DNA from: JADJGC01 sp964576925
Lineage (GTDB): Bacteria; Zixibacteria; MSB-5A5; CAIYYT01
NCBI GenBank assembly: GCA_964576925.1
Contig: CAZNWJ010000002.1
Coordinates: 124,001-188,000, forward strand
Length of the DNA stretch: 64,000 nucleotides
Direction of reading: 5' to 3'
The position numbers and the translations under genes are program-made. Below are positions 35,101 through 43,770 of this stretch, piece after piece. Under the pieces are notes generated by a model that did no database searches, was not told the origin of the DNA, and worked only from the letters and a program-made list of their open reading frames with translations. Each line of letters starts with the position of its first letter. Position 1 is the stretch's first letter.

Positions 35101-37609
35101 GCCGGTCGGCCGCGAGTGGAAACCGAACGTATTTGTTTCGGCACACCTGATTCGTTCGACCGGCGAGTTGGAACGCGACACACCGCTGCGGGCGTTCGGC
35201 GTAGCGCCGTTAACGGTGAAGACTGAATCTGAGCGACTGGCGGTGAAATTGCAGGTGCCGACGGAGATCCGACCCAATACGGAATTGTCTGTTGAGTACA
35301 CCATCTCTGACCCAGGCGGGGCACCGGCCTACCTCACGATCGCCGCCGTTGACGAGGGCATTTGTCAACTGACGGATTTCAAAGCCCCCGATCCACACGC
35401 GTTCTTCTATGGCAAGAAACGTCTGTCGGTGGAGACATACGATCTTTACTCGGCGGTTCTGCCGGAGATTCTCTTGAAGAAGACGCCGGCGGGAGACATT
35501 GAAGCGGCGCGTCGCCGACAATTGACTCCGACAAGCATGACGCGAGTCAAGCCGGTGGCATTCTGGTCGGGGCTGGTAAAGGCAGATCGCAACGGCTCCG
35601 GCAAGGTGAGTTTCAAGATTCCGCAATTCAACGGGCAGCTGCGAATCATGGCCGCCGCCTTTGCCGGGCCCAGGTTCGGCAATGCGCAAAAAAACCTGTT
35701 TGTCCGCGAGCCCTTGGTCCTGACTCCAACCTTTCCCCGCTTCATCGGATCAACGGACGACTTTGTCATACCTGTCGGCGTTTACAACGGTAGCGGCACG
35801 GACGGGAGTTTTGTCGTCAGGCTGAGCGCTATTGGCCCGGTGTCGCTGACCGAGGGTTCGGAGAAATCGCTGGCGATTGCGGCAGGACGTGAGGCGGCTG
35901 TGTATTTCCGTGTCAAGGCCGGTGAAGGCATGGGCAAAGTGAAGTTCACCCTGTCAGCTTCGGGCAACGGTGTGAGTTCGTCGATGACAGAGGAGGTTCC
36001 GTTGCGCCCGCCGGTGCCGTTTGTCACGGTCGGTGGGCAGGGGTCGCTGACCGAGAAGCAAGCAGCGCGGATTGAGTTTCCCTCCGACTATATTCCCGGC
36101 ACAACCGACTTTACGCTCAGTGTGTCGTCGTTCCCCGCGGTACGATTCGTCGGCAGCCTGCAGTACCTCCTTGGTTATCCGCACGGTTGTCTCGAACAAA
36201 CCGTCTCCAGGCTTTTCCCCATGCTCTACTTCGACGAACTTGCGAAGCGAGCCGAGCCCGAGTTGTTCGGCAAGAGCAGTGTTGACTATTTCGTCGAGGA
36301 AGGAATTGCCAAGCTGGTTAACATGCAGTTGCCGTCTGGCGCGTTCATGTACTGGCCACAAGGGAGTTATCAGAACAATTGGAGTTCGGTCTATGCTGCA
36401 CACTTTCTGATCGAAGCGCGTAGAGCAGGCTATTCCATACCGGATCGAGTGTACGATCGGGCAATCGGGGCTTTGCAGACTTTCGCCCGCAATTATCCCT
36501 CGCGCTATTCGCTCGAGTCGCGCGAGGATTCTGAGGGCGAAGGGTATAACCGAAGTCAGCAGCAGGCGTCATACGCCACGGCGGCGTACGCTGTGTACGC
36601 GCTGGCACATGCGGGCAAGCCGGACCGTTCGACGATGAATTTCCTTCGCGGGGTAGTCCTCGATCGACTGCCGCAATACTCGCAGTATCAGTTGGCGGGT
36701 GCGTTTGCGCTTATCGGCGATCCGGCAACCGCGCGCAACCTGATGCCGGCGGTCATGGCGCCGCGCGATTCAACCGACCGCTGGGAGTCAGGCGGGAATT
36801 TCCATTCACCCGTGCGCGCGCAGGCGATCATGCTGGAGGTTCTTGCAGAGGTTGAGCCTGACAGCCCATTGATACCCAAGCTCGTCGAAAGTCTGACCAA
36901 GGCGGCCAACGAAAGTGCGTGCTGGGAGACAACACAGGACAACGCCTTTGTGCTGCTGGCAATGGGAAAGGTCTTTGAGAATCGTGTCGAAGCGAACTAT
37001 AGCGGATCGGTGACGGTCGATGGCAAGAAAGTTGGGACCCTCACTGTCGATCAGCACGACTTCAGGGCCAAGGACTGGCTCGGCAAGACGGCAGAGATTG
37101 CAATTCAAGGCGCGGGTACGGCCTACTACTACTGGCGCGCTGACGGACTGCCGACGGCGCTGCGCGTTCCGGAGTTCGATAACGACCTGCAAGTTCGCCG
37201 GCGGTATCTCGATGAAAATGGCAATTCGCTCGACTACGATGAGTTTCGGCAGGGTGATCTGATCGTCGCCGAGATCTCGATCAAGGCGCTGACTGAGGAC
37301 GTTCAGAACGTCGCCGTTGTCGACCTGCTGCCAAGCGGATTTGAAATCGAGAATGCGCGGCTGCAATCGCGGCAGGCAATCAAGTGGATCGGCGATAAGG
37401 TGTACCAGCCCAACTATGTCGATATTCGCGACGATCGCCTGATCATCTACGGTGACTTTCGGCTGCAACAGGAATCGAAGTTCTACTATGGCATTCGTGT
37501 CGTCTCCGAAGGCGCGTTTGTCCTGCCGCCGGTGCGCGGCGAAGCGATGTATGCACCAAGAATTGCCTCGGTAGCTTCGAGCGGACGGGTCAACGTCCAG
37601 CGGCCGTGA
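32132..37609 (+). CDS. Bacterial alpha-2-macroglobulin
   Basis: 1825 residues from the GTG at 32132, which has GGAGG 5 nt upstream; an ATG four codons earlier has no ribosome site. One N-terminal membrane anchor (about 14-36) replaces the lipobox seen in E. coli YfhM. Macroglobulin-like beta domains follow, and the thioester motif CLEQ is intact (Cys1353, in HGCLEQTVSR), inside the alpha-toroid thioester domain. Such proteins trap proteases in the periplasm by a conformational change and covalent bonding, protecting the cell envelope. It lies 7 bp upstream of pbpC, the classic A2M-PBP1C pair, in which the PBP would repair the wall damage that lets proteases in. Confidence 0.93.
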   Translation: MNRNVKGGVSRGLLYAVIAVMGLTILVGVIYFGTASSGNAVKVEMFSPLNEVPQTTNFTVSFSREIAADSVLGRTVLEELIVFEPRIPGKFEWIAGDKIRFFPEVILAPSTRYTAEISSRVAEAAGMNLRGERRFEFYTPQLRVNSAVLNYDLHAESDQLADLQASIEFNYPVDPGAVEAFISILSEDGGKLPFELQTHEPSAFLSLVARNAARGDDEKQLRLKIGKGLKCVGGAIGLADDYVSPLNLPGRVDLRVEEILPAPYDPSGPAIRIRFNLPVSSEAAARYVTVSPDVKFKAGAMHRYLDLRGNFSTQTTYQVKVAPGLRAVDGSELKREVAAAVNLQQRSIPPQVDFVGDGFYLTRSGDLNIGVSTINVDKVALEIEQVFANNLVYLLNTNDLAASGRWYDWVYNMEAIGRTLKEWDLTVANRTNEEVVTPVNVRAYLHEDRVGIYRLTAREERSRWNMSAKWIVATDLGILVKRSRDQLWIWVNSLSTLQPIPEVQITLLSRNNQKLATARTDKDGVAVIKNYAALEAGLDPYLILAERGNDLSFVEITRRLIPTTDFDVAGAPYLAGGYEGYLYLERDIYRPGETAHLAAVVRGANASVPEPFPIRLRVTGPDGKLINEQRAQLNEQGAAQFDVPIRDYLMTGRYAASLLIGEEDEIGHTRFSVEEFIPDRMKVTLTPEKKSYAVKDVIKLGINAVTLFGPPASGRSVSGEVAIEPAVFAPEKFKSFTFANSTRAFKEQKHPLAEAKLDDEGRISYSFVVLDSLLPPSSLRGVFSATVLEPGGRGVTAYAGAQINPYPFYVGLRQGQEGYSKPHTPTPFEFIVTDPEGAAVSGREVEVVLQRIYWQSILRNDPARGYYRYLSEEVVEEVDRFIVESRAAIGSFSVTPQQYGKYRVLATDVAGSGSASLDFYSSGWGYAPWAMDNPDRIEIDFDKESYDPGDVAVVQVRAPFGGKLLLTVERERVFSHQIMTLKENTATIKLPVGREWKPNVFVSAHLIRSTGELERDTPLRAFGVAPLTVKTESERLAVKLQVPTEIRPNTELSVEYTISDPGGAPAYLTIAAVDEGICQLTDFKAPDPHAFFYGKKRLSVETYDLYSAVLPEILLKKTPAGDIEAARRRQLTPTSMTRVKPVAFWSGLVKADRNGSGKVSFKIPQFNGQLRIMAAAFAGPRFGNAQKNLFVREPLVLTPTFPRFIGSTDDFVIPVGVYNGSGTDGSFVVRLSAIGPVSLTEGSEKSLAIAAGREAAVYFRVKAGEGMGKVKFTLSASGNGVSSSMTEEVPLRPPVPFVTVGGQGSLTEKQAARIEFPSDYIPGTTDFTLSVSSFPAVRFVGSLQYLLGYPHGCLEQTVSRLFPMLYFDELAKRAEPELFGKSSVDYFVEEGIAKLVNMQLPSGAFMYWPQGSYQNNWSSVYAAHFLIEARRAGYSIPDRVYDRAIGALQTFARNYPSRYSLESREDSEGEGYNRSQQQASYATAAYAVYALAHAGKPDRSTMNFLRGVVLDRLPQYSQYQLAGAFALIGDPATARNLMPAVMAPRDSTDRWESGGNFHSPVRAQAIMLEVLAEVEPDSPLIPKLVESLTKAANESACWETTQDNAFVLLAMGKVFENRVEANYSGSVTVDGKKVGTLTVDQHDFRAKDWLGKTAEIAIQGAGTAYYYWRADGLPTALRVPEFDNDLQVRRRYLDENGNSLDYDEFRQGDLIVAEISIKALTEDVQNVAVVDLLPSGFEIENARLQSRQAIKWIGDKVYQPNYVDIRDDRLIIYGDFRLQQESKFYYGIRVVSEGAFVLPPVRGEAMYAPRIASVASSGRVNVQRP

Positions 37610-37616
37610 GTTAGCT

Positions 37617-39941
37617 ATGATTTCCAGTGGTCGTTTTCTGCGCTTCGCTCGATTCACGGCGGTGGCATTGGTGGGTCTCGTGCTTGTCTTCGGCGCGTTG
37701 GATGTGACTTTTCCCCTGTCAAAGGCGAGGCTGTTCCCCGCTGCTTCGGCGGTCGTCTTGGACAATCAAGGTGCACTCCTGCGTGGTTTCCTGGCGCCGG
37801 ATCAGATGTGGCGAGTTAAACTGCAATACGAAGAGGTCTCACCACAACTCAGGGAGGCAGTGGTATGCTACGAAGATCGGCATTTTCGATCGCACCCCGG
37901 AGTTAACCCTGTTGCGCTCATGCGGGCAGCGTGGGCAAACCTCAAAGCCGGAAAGGTCGTTCAGGGCGGTTCGACGATCACGATGCAGGTTGCACGCTTG
38001 ATTGAGCCAAAGCCGCGGACTCTGGTCAATAAACTTGTCGAGATGTTCCGCGCCCTGCAACTCGAGGCCCACTACTCCAAGGACGAGATTCTCACCCTCT
38101 ACTTCAATCATGCACCGTATGGCGGCAATCTGGTCGGCGCCGGCGCAGCAGCTCGTGCGTACTTCGGCAAACCGGCATCCCAACTAAGTCACGGTGAAGC
38201 GGCTCTGCTTGCCGCTATTCCCAATTCCCCAAACCGCTACCGGCCTGATCATTTTCCAGAGGCCGCCCGGATCGCTCGGGACAAGGTCCTGGGGATTCTG
38301 TTTCGTTGCGGTCGATTGTCGGCGGAGGAGTACAACCTGGCGAAGACGGAGACGATTCGCGGTGCTCGTCTCGAGCTACCGTTTGAAGCGCCCCACCTCG
38401 CTGAGTATCTCCGGGCACGATACCCTGATGCTGAGCGACTGCACACGACAATCGACTCGCGAATACAACAGCTCTCAGAGCGGGCACTGGAACAGCACTT
38501 AACGCCACTCAAATCTATCGGCATCGAGAACGGCGCTGTAGTGATCATCAACAATCGTTCGCGCAGCGTCCTGGCCTTGGTGGGTTCGGCAGCCTTTGAC
38601 GACACAGCTCACGGCGGCCAGGTCAACGGAGCACTGGCGTTGCGTTCGCCCGGCTCAGCGCTGAAACCGTTTGTATATGCATTTGCGCTCGACCGCGGCA
38701 TCATTTCGCCGCGGTCTTTGCTCTATGATGTTCCCGTGGAGTACCGCGGCTATCGTCCAGTAAACTATGACGAGCAGTTCGACGGAGTCGTCACAGCGGA
38801 GGAGGCGTTGGTACGGTCACTGAATGTCCCGGCCATTAATCTCGCGGCCACTGCGGGCGGTGAAGAAATCTATGACTTGCTGAAGCAAGGCGGCCTGTCT
38901 TCACTCGACAAACCGTGGTCACAGTATGGACTGCCGCTGGTTCTCGGTGGCTGCGAGGTGACGCTACTCGAGTTGACCAACCTTTATGCCTGCCTGGCTT
39001 CGGCAGGGGAATATCGCCCGTATCGTCTCCTCAGCGACGAGCCGACGGACGCGGCTGTTCGACTTTTCGGCGCCGGGGCGTCTTTCATTGTCACGGAAAT
39101 GCTCGCGGGATTGCGTCGGCCGGAACTTCCCAGCGTCTGGGATGCCGCCGCAAACATCCCACGGGTTGCCTGGAAAACCGGCACCTCGCTCGGCAAACGG
39201 GACGCGTGGTCGATCGGATACAACCCTGACTACACGATCGGTGTGTGGATCGGCAATTTCGACGGACGCGGCAATCACGGGCTGGTCGGCGCGGAAGTCG
39301 CCGCCCCATTGATGCTGTCGCTGTTCGAGGCGCTCGCAGTCACCTCAAATACAGCCTGGTTTGTTGCGCCTCCTGATGTTGACCGGCGGGAAGTCTGCGC
39401 GGTATCCGGAATGCTCCCGTCACCCTTTTGCGCTGCCACGGCGTCGGAATTGTACATTCGGGGTGTTTCGCCGGCTACAGTCTGCACGGTTCACGAGCTG
39501 ATTCTGGTGGACAAGAAGACGGGAATGCGACTGTGTCGGCACTGTCGTGGCAGTCGTTCATGCGAGGACCGCATTTGCGAGAAGTGGCCGACGGCGATCG
39601 CCACCTGGATGGCGCGAAACGGTTATTCTATCGAGACGATCCCGGAGCACAACCCCAACTGCCCGATTCTCGCCGCAGGATCCGCGCCGGTAATCGTGTC
39701 TCCAGCGGACGCCGCCGAGTATCGGATGCGCCCTGAGGTCAAGCCGGAGTATCAAAAGATCCTCCTGGACGCGTCGGTATCGAACAGCACGAGAACGATC
39801 TACTGGTTCCAGAATCGCAAGTTGATCTACACCGTCGATCCACGGAGCCAGGTGTTTCTGACGCCTACGCCGGGGCAACACGACCTGATCTGTCTCGATG
39901 ATGCCGGCAGGTCTTCGCAGGTCTCGATTCGCATTTACTAA
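37617..39941 (+). CDS. pbpC: Penicillin-binding protein 1C
   Basis: 774 residues. There is one N-terminal membrane helix, then the GT51 glycosyltransferase domain (catalytic E86 in YEDRHFRSHPG, QGGSTITMQ at 116-124), then the transpeptidase with SxxK at Ser347-Lys350 (SPGSALKPF), SLN and KTGTS, and a C-terminal BiPBP-type domain. It polymerises and may crosslink peptidoglycan. The segment around 608-690 holds eleven Cys residues (for example CRHCRGSRSCEDRICEKWP), likely disulfides or a metal site; a related Cys-rich region occurs in other PBP1C proteins. It is translationally coupled to the upstream A2M gene. Confidence 0.94.
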   Translation: MISSGRFLRFARFTAVALVGLVLVFGALDVTFPLSKARLFPAASAVVLDNQGALLRGFLAPDQMWRVKLQYEEVSPQLREAVVCYEDRHFRSHPGVNPVALMRAAWANLKAGKVVQGGSTITMQVARLIEPKPRTLVNKLVEMFRALQLEAHYSKDEILTLYFNHAPYGGNLVGAGAAARAYFGKPASQLSHGEAALLAAIPNSPNRYRPDHFPEAARIARDKVLGILFRCGRLSAEEYNLAKTETIRGARLELPFEAPHLAEYLRARYPDAERLHTTIDSRIQQLSERALEQHLTPLKSIGIENGAVVIINNRSRSVLALVGSAAFDDTAHGGQVNGALALRSPGSALKPFVYAFALDRGIISPRSLLYDVPVEYRGYRPVNYDEQFDGVVTAEEALVRSLNVPAINLAATAGGEEIYDLLKQGGLSSLDKPWSQYGLPLVLGGCEVTLLELTNLYACLASAGEYRPYRLLSDEPTDAAVRLFGAGASFIVTEMLAGLRRPELPSVWDAAANIPRVAWKTGTSLGKRDAWSIGYNPDYTIGVWIGNFDGRGNHGLVGAEVAAPLMLSLFEALAVTSNTAWFVAPPDVDRREVCAVSGMLPSPFCAATASELYIRGVSPATVCTVHELILVDKKTGMRLCRHCRGSRSCEDRICEKWPTAIATWMARNGYSIETIPEHNPNCPILAAGSAPVIVSPADAAEYRMRPEVKPEYQKILLDASVSNSTRTIYWFQNRKLIYTVDPRSQVFLTPTPGQHDLICLDDAGRSSQVSIRIY

Positions 39942-39975
39942 GCCCGGTGCGGGGGAGTGCGAGGTATCTGGGAAA

Positions 39976-40002
39976 CCCGCATCCCCCTAACGAGGATGCG
40001 GG
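39976..40002 (+). terminator. Possible terminator after pbpC
   Basis: A 9-bp perfect stem CCCGCATCC/GGATGCGGG (39976-39984 with 39994-40002) lies 35 bp after the pbpC stop. There is no T tract on the plus strand, so it may be factor-dependent or simply protect the 3' end. Confidence 0.4.
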
Positions 40003-40099
40003 CTGGGAGGCTGGCAACCTCCAAAAGAGGCAGGCCAATCTGCGAGGCAACATCTAAGAACGTGTAAGCGGGCTGTTTGAATCTGACACAAATGACAAA

Positions 40100-40126
40100 A
40101 GGCGCCCCCGAAAAACAGGGACGCCT
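40100..40126 (-). terminator. Terminator of the HybA-NrfD-cytochrome operon
   Basis: A stem AGGCG-x-CCC paired with GGG-x-CGCCT (40100-40108 with 40118-40126, one mismatch) is followed on the minus strand by TTTTGTCATTTG, 33 bp after the cytochrome stop codon. Confidence 0.65.
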
Positions 40127-40158
40127 CTTCTCAACTCCGAGTGGATTCGCCTCGGTGC

Positions 40159-41331
40159 CTAACGGCGCTGGTGTTGCGTCTTCACACCGGGCGGAGCGCT
40201 TTGCGCGGTCCGATCGTCATCGTGGCAATCAGAACAGACCGGATCGGCTTCGTACTTGCGGTCCTTGTGGCAGTCCGTGCAATCCAGGTCGGTATGGATC
40301 TCGTCCAGCTTGATGCCGGTAATCGCGTGCTCAAAGTTGTCTGCGTTCCAGCCGCTGTGGCAGTTGACGCACATCTTTCCAAGCTTGGCGATTCGTTTGC
40401 CGGTCGGATGGCAAGCCCAACAATCGAGGTGCGTGTGGTAAGGATTGAGCGGCCAGCCAGTTGAGTTGTGGCTGAAACCGGGACGCTCCTTCGTGTCGTG
40501 ACACTTGCCGCAGGCGTCTTCTTTGTGGCAGTCGTTGCACACGGCATGGACTTCTTCCTGGGTCTTCTGGCCCTTGAGCGGCTCGTCGATGTCGTGGCAG
40601 TTGCCGCAGCTTTCTTTGGCATGGCAATCGACACAACGGAATCCAAAGAGATCAATGTGCTCCTTGTGCTGGAACGTCACGATCGGCGCGCTCTTATACG
40701 GAGTATCGTAAACTTTCTTGTTGGGAACCGTTATCACCGGGTGCGGGATACCCATAATGTCAGTTGGATCCTCTGCTCCGGCAGCCATGGCGCCACCGGC
40801 TTCGGGAAGATGACACACAACGCACTTGGTGTCATGACTCCACTCGCGGTGGCAGGACAGGCACTGGCGGTGATAAGCACCCTTCAAGTTCGGTTTGGCC
40901 AGATCGCGCGAATCGGCCGCAGGGCTGTGACACTCCTTGCAGGGAGGGATTCTTCCCGGCGGACTGTAGTGATGACAAGTCGCGCAATCATTCCCCATTT
41001 GCGCCATGGAGGCGTGCAATTTGTGATTGAAATGCACCGGCTGGTAGAGGTCGGCGATGTCATCGATCAGCATCGAATCGGGGGCCTCATTGACGTTGTG
41101 TTGCCCGGTTTGGTGAACCATCGTGGTGCGCGGGCAACTCTTCAGGCAGGGGTCATTGAAAGTCGGCACTGCGCAGGAATGGCATTCGGTGCAATCTACC
41201 TGCGGCATGACTGCGGGAGTCGATTTCTTTTGGGCGAGCACCGGCAAACTCACAACGGCGCCCAGCAGGCAAACGATGCCGACGGCGGCCCAAACGCGCG
41301 CTCTTATGTAACTCCGGGATACACTGGTCAT
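40159..41331 (-). CDS. 13-heme periplasmic c-type cytochrome
   Basis: 390 residues with a signal peptide (cleavage near VLAQ). I count 13 CXXCH heme-binding motifs (CTECH, CATCH, CKECH, CLSCH, CVVCH, CVDCH, CGNCH, CNDCH, CGKCH, CWACH, CVNCH, CTDCH, CSDCH) plus many distal His, consistent with bis-His low-potential hemes of the cytochrome c3/c7 type. It would take electrons from the membrane module encoded just upstream and pass them to periplasmic or extracellular acceptors. Its ATG overlaps the NrfD stop (ATGA). The reduced terminal acceptor is unknown; no catalytic oxidoreductase subunit is in the window. Confidence 0.9.
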   Translation of the reverse strand: MTSVSRSYIRARVWAAVGIVCLLGAVVSLPVLAQKKSTPAVMPQVDCTECHSCAVPTFNDPCLKSCPRTTMVHQTGQHNVNEAPDSMLIDDIADLYQPVHFNHKLHASMAQMGNDCATCHHYSPPGRIPPCKECHSPAADSRDLAKPNLKGAYHRQCLSCHREWSHDTKCVVCHLPEAGGAMAAGAEDPTDIMGIPHPVITVPNKKVYDTPYKSAPIVTFQHKEHIDLFGFRCVDCHAKESCGNCHDIDEPLKGQKTQEEVHAVCNDCHKEDACGKCHDTKERPGFSHNSTGWPLNPYHTHLDCWACHPTGKRIAKLGKMCVNCHSGWNADNFEHAITGIKLDEIHTDLDCTDCHKDRKYEADPVCSDCHDDDRTAQSAPPGVKTQHQRR

Positions 41332-42578
41332 GCTGTCCTCACGGCTTGCTGCGATTCATGGCTTGAAACATTCTCCGTCGGTTGAGCGATCACCGGGAAA
41401 TTCAGGGCGAAGAACCGGTAGACCAAAACCAGCGCGGCGATCAATCCGACGGTAACCATGATCTCAAAGATTGACGGGAAATAGGTCTTGGTCGGATAGA
41501 GCGGCTGATAGGCAACGAGGAAGACATTGATGCGATTCAGCAGCACGCCGAAGATCACCAGCGCCGCCGATACGAAGAGTCCGGAAACGGAGTTCCTGAT
41601 CTTGGTGCGCGAGAGGAGTATTATCGGCAAGACGACTCCGAGGATGATCTCGATCAGGAACATCAACGACTGCACGCTGCCCTCGAAAACGTAGGGCCAC
41701 GCATCACGAAGAGTCAGATCACCAACCTTTACGGCGAGGTAGGCTCCCAGCAGCACCGGAGTATAGGTCGCGATCGACGACAAGACCTTGGTTTCCGGTT
41801 TGAGCTTGAAGGAGCGCGAGGCGATCAACGACTCGAAGATGACCATCGGAAAACCCACGGCGACCGCGGACATCAGGAACATCAGGGGCGAAATCGGCGA
41901 ATACCACAGCGGGTGCATCTTCGTCGGCGCAATCACCATCAGGGTGCCAAGCGACGACTGGTGCAAGCAAGAGAGCACCACGCCCATGATGATGAAGATG
42001 GAAATGAACCGCCCCAGGAACTTACGGCAGACCCGCAGCCAGCCGTCGATGAGATTGTTAAACACCCGCAACGGCCCGGGAAGATTCACGCGGCCGATGA
42101 AGCGTTCGGAGACAATCGGCAGAAACTCGATGTAGAGCACGGTCAGGTAGACCATGACGCACATACCGACTTCGAAAAGCACAGAATTGCCTTGCCACAT
42201 GCTCGGGAGCATCGGATGCCAGACATTGTAGTAGCGACCAAGATCGGCCAGGAGTCCGATGACCACGAATGTATAGCCGAGCATTGCCGTCAGCAGCGCC
42301 GGGCGCGTTATGACGTGATAGCGCTCTTTGTGGAAAATGTCGGCGAGTGCCGCTGTCGTGAAACCGCCGGCGGCTAGCGCTACACCGGAGGCGACATCGA
42401 TGGCGATCCAAATGCCCCAGGGGTATTGATCATCGAGGTTCGTGACCGCCTGGAGTCCAAAGATGAGGCGGTAGACATAGGCAAAGATCCCGCAGGCGGC
42501 AATCGCTGCGACGATCATGGTTCCCTTCGTGAAGTACGGGACGCGAGTTACGGGAGCAGGTGTTTCATGCGCGGTCAT
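41328..42578 (-). CDS. NrfD/HybB-like quinone-interacting membrane protein
   Basis: 416 residues, about ten membrane helices, with the N-terminal YPWGIWIAIDVASGVALAAG stretch characteristic of the NrfD/PsrC/HybB family. These proteins exchange electrons with menaquinone and pass them to a ferredoxin-like subunit. Its start overlaps the end of the HybA-like gene by 14 bp with AGGAGG 7 nt upstream, and its stop overlaps the cytochrome start by 4 bp. The closest subgroup by eye is HybB, yet no hydrogenase subunit is present, so it likely serves a quinol-cytochrome c route. Confidence 0.9.
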   Translation of the reverse strand: MTAHETPAPVTRVPYFTKGTMIVAAIAACGIFAYVYRLIFGLQAVTNLDDQYPWGIWIAIDVASGVALAAGGFTTAALADIFHKERYHVITRPALLTAMLGYTFVVIGLLADLGRYYNVWHPMLPSMWQGNSVLFEVGMCVMVYLTVLYIEFLPIVSERFIGRVNLPGPLRVFNNLIDGWLRVCRKFLGRFISIFIIMGVVLSCLHQSSLGTLMVIAPTKMHPLWYSPISPLMFLMSAVAVGFPMVIFESLIASRSFKLKPETKVLSSIATYTPVLLGAYLAVKVGDLTLRDAWPYVFEGSVQSLMFLIEIILGVVLPIILLSRTKIRNSVSGLFVSAALVIFGVLLNRINVFLVAYQPLYPTKTYFPSIFEIMVTVGLIAALVLVYRFFALNFPVIAQPTENVSSHESQQAVRTA

Positions 42579-43470
42579 TCTCGTCCTCCTTGTCGCTCTC
42601 TTTCTCGCGCAACGAGTACATCACAAGTCCGAGCAGGCCATAGAGTGCGAGGGGCGGCACAAACGACTTGAAAATGCCGTGCTGAATCGTTTCGGTACGA
42701 TTCGGAATCGCTTCGAACGGCAGCTTGGGAAGCTCTGTGAAATTGAAGTCAACCGGAGCCAGATACATCCAACTGGTGCCGCCGGCCTCCTTTTCACCGT
42801 AAACGTGATTGAAATACTTGTCAGGTTTAGATTTGATGCGGTCCTTGGCAACGTCGATCAACTCCTGGCGCGTGCCAAAAGTGAGGGCTTCATTGGGGCA
42901 CAGGCTGACGCAAGCGGGTCGCTTCCCTTCCTCCAGCCTCTCAAGGCAAAACGTGCACTTCATGACGCGCGGCTTGAGCGGCTCACTGTATTCGTAGGCC
43001 GGAATCTGGAACGGACAAGCGACCATACAATAGCGGCAGCCGATGCATTTCCAGGCGTCATAGTCAACCGAACCGAGACTATTCTTCTGCAGAGCACCAA
43101 CGATACATGCGGAAACGCAGGCGGGATGATTACAGTGCATGCACTGCACTTTCATCGTATATGGCTTGCTCGACTGGGGATCTTTGAATTCGTTGACAAC
43201 GGTGTAGGCCGTGTCCTTGGGACGGCGATGTTGTTTGAACACCGACTTGTCATCGTAGGATGCCAATTCGGCGTTCGACAGCTTGTGTTCATTGTTGCAT
43301 GCCCATTCGCACTTACGGCAGCCGATACAGACCACCGTATCGACGAGAACGCCGTAAGTCTGGCTGCAATCAATAGCGTATTCATCCTCTTTCGCCTCAA
43401 GCTTCCCGGCAAAAACCGAAACGCTACCGGCGGCAGCGAGCTTGAATAAGTCACGGCGAGAAAAAGCCAT
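42565..43470 (-). CDS. HybA-like periplasmic ferredoxin, four [4Fe-4S] clusters
   Basis: 301 residues. A Tat signal SRRDLFK leads the protein, then four Cys groups (CIGCRKCEWAC, CMHCNHPACVSAC, CIGCRYCMVAC, and CTFC paired with CVSLC), each able to hold a [4Fe-4S] cluster, and a C-terminal membrane helix (ALYGLLGLVMYSL) as in HybA. It would be the electron wire between the NrfD-like subunit and the 13-heme cytochrome. It is the first gene of the operon, with GAGGTGAT before the ATG and a CRP-type palindrome 49 bp upstream. Confidence 0.92.
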   Translation of the reverse strand: MAFSRRDLFKLAAAGSVSVFAGKLEAKEDEYAIDCSQTYGVLVDTVVCIGCRKCEWACNNEHKLSNAELASYDDKSVFKQHRRPKDTAYTVVNEFKDPQSSKPYTMKVQCMHCNHPACVSACIVGALQKNSLGSVDYDAWKCIGCRYCMVACPFQIPAYEYSEPLKPRVMKCTFCLERLEEGKRPACVSLCPNEALTFGTRQELIDVAKDRIKSKPDKYFNHVYGEKEAGGTSWMYLAPVDFNFTELPKLPFEAIPNRTETIQHGIFKSFVPPLALYGLLGLVMYSLREKESDKEDENDRA

Positions 43471-43518
43471 TATCGATCACCTCTATCCTGTGCTAAGCGA
43501 GCCTCGAACGCGCACTAT

Positions 43519-43536
43519 TTGTGAAATAATTCACAA
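43519..43536. promoter_or_regulatory. Perfect CRP/FNR-family operator
   Basis: TTGTGAAATAATTCACAA is a palindrome (7-bp arms, 4-nt centre) and matches the CRP consensus TGTGA-N6-TCACA exactly. It lies 49-66 bp upstream of the HybA-like start codon. A Crp/Fnr-type regulator is the natural candidate to bind it. Confidence 0.6.
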
Positions 43537-43568
43537 GTTCGGGGCTTGTTGTCTTCTTTCCGTCCCCA

Positions 43569-43597
43569 TGGATAACCTATCTACACACTTATGTCAA
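43569..43597 (-). promoter_or_regulatory. Possible promoter of the HybA-NrfD-cytochrome operon
   Basis: On the minus strand consensus TTGACA (43592-43597), a 17-nt spacer and a weak TATCCA (43569-43574). If real, the operator at 43519-43536 lies just downstream of the transcription start, a position that favours repression. Confidence 0.35.
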
Positions 43598-43714
43598 GCA
43601 AAAAGTAGATAAATCGTCCTATTTCTCTATGAGGATTATCGTCCAACATAGTGAAAAATATAACAAATACGGTCTCTCTACATTTATAAATCCACTCTGA
43701 ATAACAGAAACAAA

Positions 43715-43742
43715 GAAGCGGCAGGCTTGCGTCTGCCGCTTC
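43715..43742 (-). terminator. Terminator of the dockerin-protein gene
   Basis: A 10-bp perfect stem (43715-43724 with 43733-43742, 8-nt loop) is followed on the minus strand by TTTGTTTCTG. It lies 29 bp after the stop codon. Confidence 0.8.
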
Positions 43743-43770
43743 GAGATGTAACCGGTTGATTACCTTCGGA

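Noticed and set aside
41328..43470. Hydrogenase-2 operon
   Set aside because: HybA- and HybB-like subunits are present but no hydrogenase large or small subunit or maturation gene; a cytochrome takes their place.
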